From Ophiosphaerella korrae (taxonomy: Eukaryota > Ascomycota > Dothideomycetes > Pleosporales > Phaeosphaeriaceae): DNA of 64,000 nucleotides. Below, piece after piece: positions 58,722-64,000 of the stretch. The stretch is taken from assembly GCA_028456385.1 (NCBI GenBank), contig JALNQF010000084.1:1-64000 (forward strand), in the 5' to 3' direction. Numbering within the stretch: the stretch's first letter is position 1; every line of letters begins with the position of its first letter. The translations under genes and the position numbers were made by a program. The notes beneath the pieces were generated by a model. The model was not told where the DNA came from and did not search any database. It saw nothing but the letters and a program-made list of their open reading frames with translations.

Positions 58722-60665
58722 TTATCCAGTCCACTTCTTCCAGAACCTCCAGCCTGGAGTCTCATTCACTACGTCTTCGGAATGGCGGAATCGCTCTTTT
58801 GGCTTGCTGCGTCGTCGGCCTACCCAGGCGAACCATATTACCAATCCGACAACCATGAATGCTATGACGAGAAGCGTTTGTATTGGCTCCGCGAAGACGG
58901 CACGTGACAGCAGGAATAAGCTGACACAGCAGAAGATGATGGGCGTAGTGATCCATGTCTTGTACGGGCGCTCTAGGTCTGGCTCTTTGACGCGCAAGAT
59001 AATTAGACCCAAAACAGTCTGGAAATAAAATGTGTACCCAGCAACACCGTAAAAAGTGACAAGGGTATCGAAAGAGCCGATAACGATATATACGGCCGTG
59101 AGCGCGGCATTGAGTACCATGGCGGCTATGGGTGTGAAAAAGAAGCCTGCGTCGGCGTCGGCGAACCAATCCACAAATCTCCTCGGTATCTTGCTCTTTC
59201 CTGGATTTGCATTCATAGTGTGCAAGCGTATAGCCCTATGGCTCTTTCCAAGCCCAATGTTGCCAAACATGGCGGGCAGGTATCCTTCTTTGCCGGCAGC
59301 ATAAACTAGTCGACCTGAGGTAAATGTTGTGGCATTGAGCGCCCCAAAGCAAGAGCCAGAGACAAACAAAGCAAGGACAAGCGAGCCTACGGGGCCAAAC
59401 ACCTGGGAGCCAAAAGCCACGGCAACGGTATTGGATGACTCGATAATGGAGGTTGGGAGGACGAGGAAGTAGGACACGTTGGCGAGAAGATAGGACAGAA
59501 TGACGAGAGGTAGCGATGTATGGATAACTCGTGGGAGGTCGCGGGCAGGGTTTTTGAATTCAGCGGTTACGTAGTTGACCTGTTCATGTCAGGTCAGTAG
59601 AATAGGGTAGATAGAGTAGGTACCACGTGCGTTGTCCCAGCCATCGAAGGCCCACAGACCGGCATAGAGGGCTACAGCCCAGTTACTAACGTTGGTGTTG
59701 GTGTCTTCAAACCAACCGCGGGTCCTCCAGTCCTCGTTTGCCTGGCCTTTGTACGAGAGGCCAGTGACCGCGACGACGACACCAATGACGGTGACTCCCA
59801 GCAAGGCAAAGAATTTCAGAAACATGAAGACATCAGCACTGCGTGTTCCCAGTTTGGTAGATACACAGTTGAGTAGTGTGACGAGGGCGAGTCCAACCAA
59901 AGCCACAGCCTTGTTCAGCCATGTGCTCGCATCCACCGCCTCGGCACCGATGACTGCTCGCACAACATACTCGCCGAAGATGATGGCAATGATGGCGGCT
60001 GAGCCCGGTTTCAGCACAACGACGGCACACCAAGTGAAGAGGAATCCCGCCCACTCTCCGAAGATTTTGGACAAGTAGACTTGAGCACCGCCATTCAGCG
60101 GTATGGCGCCTCCCAATTCTGCATAGCTAGCCGCGCCTGTCCATGCCAGCACGCCGGCCACGACCCAGACTATCAGAGAGGCACCAGGCGAGCCAGCATT
60201 CCTGTTCACCTGCGAGGGTGACGAGAAGATGCCGCTCCCGATGATCAGGCCGACGACGAGGGATAGGCCATTGAGAAAGGTCAAGCTCTTGTTCCTTTCC
60301 AGTGAGCCGCCGTTAAGCGCGTTGGTTGGGTCCAGGGCTGGGTTGGAGGGCGCGCCAAGGGCGGTGTAGCCCTGGGCAGTGCTCGAGAGGGGAAAGAGGT
60401 TGGGGGCAAAGTCGAAGGCAGACGAGACGCTGTAGGAGCGATTGCGCCGCGGTCGGTCGTCATGGGCATGGTCGCCGTCGTGGTCGAAGCCGGACAGCGG
60501 GTCCTGGTCGTCAAAGGACAGCCGCGACGAGGAAGGCACGCCCGAGGCAGAAGAGTCCTCCGAGGTGCGCTGGGACTGGGAGGGGTGCGAGGACGACGCC
60601 AGCGAGGCCAGCTCGAGAGAATCGCGAGTCGGCGGCGGTGGCAGGTTGGAGTAGCGGCCGGCCAT
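58722..60665 (-). CDS. LAT-type amino-acid permease (APC superfamily)
   Basis: Two exons (60665-59631 and 59579-58722) encode 630 residues. About 125 N-terminal residues are disordered and Ser/Asp/His-rich, then a 12-helix APC transporter follows: LTFLNGLSLVVGLIIGSGIF and the consensus helix 1 glycines, GAASYAELGGAIPLNGGAQ, and later YVTAEFKNPARDLPR, typical of L-type/heteromeric amino-acid transporters and fungal relatives of Mup1. The join GWDN-VNYVTAEF is only in frame if the 51-bp intron starts with GC (AAC|GCACGT) and ends CAG. Substrates cannot be predicted. It is divergent from mitochondrial leucyl-tRNA synthetase across 317 bp. Confidence 0.88.
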
Positions 60666-60982
60666 AGTGCGGAGGATGGGGATTACCGGCAGCAGCAGCG
60701 TCGCGTCGCCATGGACAGTAGAGGGCTGACAGATTTTGGTGTTGATGCTAGTTGACTATACTCACACAAAGCCCCTTTTTCTCCAACCCAGCGGTGCAGT
60801 CCAGCGTTGAGGGTTGGGCCTGGCCAGCGGTGATTCGTGAAGGTCTAATGCAGTTGTTGAAACCAGGACAGCGGCTAGCCTGACCGGGCATAGTCCCCGT
60901 TTCGCCTCTGCTAGCTCAACCGACCCGAGAGGGATGGCAGCGAGCCACGTGACTGCACTGCACTTCATCCCAACGACACGAC
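60666..60982. promoter_or_regulatory. Divergent promoter, permease / leucyl-tRNA synthetase
   Basis: The 317 bp serve two genes transcribed away from each other, an amino-acid permease and the mitochondrial leucyl-tRNA synthetase. No TGACTCA site is present. Repeated CCAGCGG/CCAGCGT words occur (about 60,788, 60,803 and 60,823). Confidence 0.5.
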
Positions 60983-63900
60983 ATGCGCACCAGTCTCCAG
61001 CGCCTGTCATGCGTCCGTCCGGCTTCACCGTGGACAGCCTCGGCAGCAGCTAGGAAGAAGCGTGGTGAGGAGACCAGGATAGAATCGCTGACCCCAAAAT
61101 GGCAGCCTCTCTGGGATCGCCTGGCGCCCCAGTGGAGCGACCTGCGCACCTCCCATGAGGGCAAAGCCTATGTTCTGCCCATGTTCCCCTATCCCTCCGG
61201 CACACTGCACCTCGGCCATCTGCGCGTCTACACCATCTCAGATGTCTTGGCACGCTTCAAGCACATGCAGGGCTACAACGTCCTGCATCCCATCGGGTGG
61301 GATGCTTTTGGTCTTCCTGCTGAAAATGCGGCCATTGAGCGCGGCGTCCACCCGGAAACGTGGACGCTGAAAAACATCGAGTCGATGAAGGCACAGATGA
61401 GGGCCATGGGCGGTCGCTGGGACTGGGACTGTGAAATCCAAACCTGCGACCCCAACTTCTACATGCACACTCAGCGTATCTTCCTCATGCTTCACCACCG
61501 TGGCCTCGCCTACCAAGCCGAGTCCCTTGTCAACTACGATCCTATCGATAAGACTGTTCTTGCAAATGAGCAGGTTGACGCCAATGGCCGCTCCTGGCGA
61601 TCTGGCGCAAAGGTCAAAAAGCTCATGTTGAAGCAATGGTTTCTGAAAATCAAACATTTCCAGGATTCATTGTTAAACGACTTAGGCAAACTAGCACATA
61701 ATGGTAGGTGGCCTGAAAAGGTGCGTGCCATGCAAAAGAACTGGATTGGCAGATCCGAGGGTGTCAAGCTATCCTTTGCCATTGAGTCTAGGGTTGGTCA
61801 AATGCAATTTGATCCAATTCAAGTTTTCACTACAAGAGCAGACACCTTGTTCGGTGTGCAGTACATCGCATTGTCGCTCAATCATCCAATCGCCAAACAC
61901 TTAGCTCTTGGAGATGCTTCACTGCGGGCCTTCATTAGACGGGCTTCGGAATTGCCTCCCGATACCAAGGAAGGGTATTTGCTTCCAAACATCGTCGCTC
62001 GAAACCCAATAGCTGAGCAGATTGGGGGCTTGGATTCCGACATTCCAATCTATATCGCACCCTATGTACTGGACGATTATGGCGCTGGAGCCATTATGGG
62101 TGTTCCAGGTCATGACACCCGAGATCACGCTTTCTGGCGAGCAAATGTCGGAAAAGAGCCCATCAGTGTCGTTATCACTTCCGAATCTGGCATGACACCG
62201 TCGCCCCTTGTTCATGGAAGTGATGAAGATAAGCCCATGACTGGGAAGGGTTTTATCGCTGCCAGTATTGGACCCTTCAGGGGCCTATCGTCGGACGAGG
62301 CAGCGCAGAGAGTAGTCGCAGTGCTTCGTAAAGCCGGCAAGAGCGCTGAAGTAACCGTTAATTGGCGTCTTCGAGACTGGCTCATCAGCCGACAACGATA
62401 CTGGGGTACCCCGATACCCATTATACACTGTGCATCCTGTGGTCCGGTCCCTGTACCAGAACAGGACCTTCCAGTCAAGCTACCAAATTTGCCCGACAGC
62501 TTTTTCAATGGTAGAAAGGGCAATCCGCTGGCTGAAGATGAGAACTGGAAGAATGCTGCGTGTCCAAAATGTGGGTCGGCTGCGGAGCGTGAGACTGATA
62601 CCATGGACACCTTCATGGATTCTTCCTGGTACTTCTTCCGATTCTTGGATCCGAACAATGAAGCCGCATTGGTCCACCCCAAAAAGGCGGATGGGGGTAT
62701 GCAAGTGGATCTATACATTGGTGGAGTAGAGCATGCAATCCTGCATCTTCTCTATGCGCGGTTCATATCGAAATTTCTCGCGACTACACCCACGTGGCCT
62801 AAAGGCGCACTTGTCAGTGGTGAGCCTTTCAAGCAGCTCATCACTCAAGGAATGGTACATGGGGAGACTTTTACTGATCCAGAGAATGGGAGAGTCCTTC
62901 GTCCAGAAGAGGTCGACTTGACGATTCCAAACAAGCCCCGTATCAAAGCGAACGGGCTGACTGCTATCATTAGCTACGAAAAGATGTCTAAGAGCAAACA
63001 CAACGGCGTAGATCCAGGTCTTACGATTGCAAAGCATGGTGCGGATGCCACGAGGGCTCACATGCTCTTCCAAGCGCCAATCGAAGATGTGTTGGAGTGG
63101 GACTCTAAGAAGATTACTGGTGTCAAGCGTTGGCTTCAGCGAATTATACGACTCTCCACTGCCTCCTGGATTCCAGACGATGAGCTTGCACAATTTGCAA
63201 TACCTAGAGCGCCAGACTCAAATCTAGTTGGCATTTTGAAATGTCTGGTAGAGAATAAGAATATTAAGATACCATTTTCGACATCAGATGAACAATCTAC
63301 GTTGCAAATGGAGAATAATCTCATTGCTTTGCTTGGACCTCAGGAAAAGCAGCTCTGGATCAAGACCCAGCAAACTATCGCAAGCGTGACCGAGTCGTAC
63401 TCGCAGACATACTCCTTGAACACAGTTGTGAGCGATTTGATGTCATTAACAAATACTATTTGGGACACGCCACATTCGTCTGTTGCCACATCCGTCTTAA
63501 AGTGGCATTCAGTGGCGCATCTGGTGCGCATGGTAGCGCCAGTTGCTCCCGGTGTGGCCGAGGAAGCCTGGTATCTACTCACCCAAACTTCCCAGGCCCT
63601 GTACTCCGACACCCAGAGCAGTAATTCTAGCACAAGCACTTTCCCCACAGTCTTCGCTACCGGCTTTCCAACTGCAGACCTGGAGGTGATCCCCCGACTA
63701 AGCCAAACCATCAAATGTGTTGTGCAAGTCGATGGAAAGCGCAAATTTGAAGCTGTCATAAACAAATTTCCGGATACGGAAAGGCCTGATCAGAGGGATA
63801 ATATAATTCAATGGGTATTGGGACAGTTGCTTAGGACCAGCGAGGGCAAAAATTGGCTTGATGAAAAAATGGGTAAAGTGTGGAAGCTCAGTGCATCTGG

Positions 63901-64000
63901 GAAGCGGCATGCAATTTACAGCACTGTACCAGAAGACTGGAAAGTCATTGTTGTGCATGGTGGAAAGCTCTGTAATCTTGTGGGGCCAAAGAAGAGAAAA
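60983..64000 (+). CDS. NAM2: Leucyl-tRNA synthetase, mitochondrial (3' end at window edge)
   Basis: One uninterrupted frame of 1,006 codons reaches the window end without a stop. It charges mitochondrial tRNA-Leu. The basic, Arg/Ser/Ala-rich N-terminus (MRTSLQRLSCVRPASPW) is a mitochondrial presequence and decides the start at 60,983. The class I signature HLGH is at residues 76-79, with VLPMFPYPSGTLHLGHLRVY and IGWDAFGLPAENAA beside it. The editing (CP1) domain has DTLFGVQYIAL and PVHG-like segments. KMSKS is at about residue 666 (YEKMSKSKHNGVDP). The bacterial-type LeuRS architecture separates it from the cytosolic enzyme. The last residues (VVHGGKLCNLVGPKKRK) look like the natural C-terminus, so the stop is probably just outside. 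Confidence 0.95.
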   Translation, partial: MRTSLQRLSCVRPASPWTASAAARKKRGEETRIESLTPKWQPLWDRLAPQWSDLRTSHEGKAYVLPMFPYPSGTLHLGHLRVYTISDVLARFKHMQGYNVLHPIGWDAFGLPAENAAIERGVHPETWTLKNIESMKAQMRAMGGRWDWDCEIQTCDPNFYMHTQRIFLMLHHRGLAYQAESLVNYDPIDKTVLANEQVDANGRSWRSGAKVKKLMLKQWFLKIKHFQDSLLNDLGKLAHNGRWPEKVRAMQKNWIGRSEGVKLSFAIESRVGQMQFDPIQVFTTRADTLFGVQYIALSLNHPIAKHLALGDASLRAFIRRASELPPDTKEGYLLPNIVARNPIAEQIGGLDSDIPIYIAPYVLDDYGAGAIMGVPGHDTRDHAFWRANVGKEPISVVITSESGMTPSPLVHGSDEDKPMTGKGFIAASIGPFRGLSSDEAAQRVVAVLRKAGKSAEVTVNWRLRDWLISRQRYWGTPIPIIHCASCGPVPVPEQDLPVKLPNLPDSFFNGRKGNPLAEDENWKNAACPKCGSAAERETDTMDTFMDSSWYFFRFLDPNNEAALVHPKKADGGMQVDLYIGGVEHAILHLLYARFISKFLATTPTWPKGALVSGEPFKQLITQGMVHGETFTDPENGRVLRPEEVDLTIPNKPRIKANGLTAIISYEKMSKSKHNGVDPGLTIAKHGADATRAHMLFQAPIEDVLEWDSKKITGVKRWLQRIIRLSTASWIPDDELAQFAIPRAPDSNLVGILKCLVENKNIKIPFSTSDEQSTLQMENNLIALLGPQEKQLWIKTQQTIASVTESYSQTYSLNTVVSDLMSLTNTIWDTPHSSVATSVLKWHSVAHLVRMVAPVAPGVAEEAWYLLTQTSQALYSDTQSSNSSTSTFPTVFATGFPTADLEVIPRLSQTIKCVVQVDGKRKFEAVINKFPDTERPDQRDNIIQWVLGQLLRTSEGKNWLDEKMGKVWKLSASGKRHAIYSTVPEDWKVIVVHGGKLCNLVGPKKRK

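Overview
The window is nuclear DNA of a filamentous ascomycete, most likely a Dothideomycete of the Pleosporales type (an inference from gene content and from short introns of about 48-60 bp). It has two sharply different compartments.

Bases 1 to about 23,690 are an extremely AT-rich block. CA and TG dinucleotides are almost absent and no reading frame of even 60 codons is open, which is the footprint of repeat-induced point mutation (RIP). Transposons can still be read in it. A minus-strand Ty3/Gypsy chromovirus lies at 5,244-12,294, and a 3'-truncated relative lies at about 250-4,555. A pogo/Fot1-type DNA transposon (12,297-14,157) sits exactly in the target-site duplication of the first Gypsy. 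A second, plus-strand chromovirus (15,254-22,315) has two 459-bp LTRs and a TTTAC duplication, and is inserted in an older LTR (14,926-15,253 plus 22,321-22,368). Another LTR (22,626-22,977) and a 61-bp palindrome follow.

From about 23,700 to the end the DNA is ordinary, gene-rich fungal euchromatin: HD phosphohydrolase (-), PEX16 (+), RPN8 (+), a SWIM zinc-finger protein of Sws1/Shu2 type (-), a SWIRM protein (+), a CDC50-family flippase subunit (+), a damaged M43 metalloprotease (+), QCR10 (+), proteasome alpha5 PUP2 (-), a DHA1 MFS transporter (-), a small conserved protein (-), an alpha-glucoside/sugar transporter (-), a DHA2 MFS transporter (-), a CYC2-like flavoprotein (-), homoaconitase LYS4 (-), phosphoserine aminotransferase SER1 (+), a seven-helix membrane protein with a long disordered tail (+), a LAT-type amino-acid permease (-) and mitochondrial leucyl-tRNA synthetase (+, reaching the window end).

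Most genes are housekeeping and do not form a pathway cluster. Three local groupings stand out: three consecutive minus-strand MFS transporters (38.2-46.8 kb), a head-to-head LYS4/SER1 pair with a perfect Gcn4/CpcA-type site between them, and a head-to-head amino-acid permease/leucyl-tRNA synthetase pair. I joined exons by hand from splice signals, reading-frame continuity and recognised family sequence. I found no convincing tRNA, rRNA or CRISPR array.
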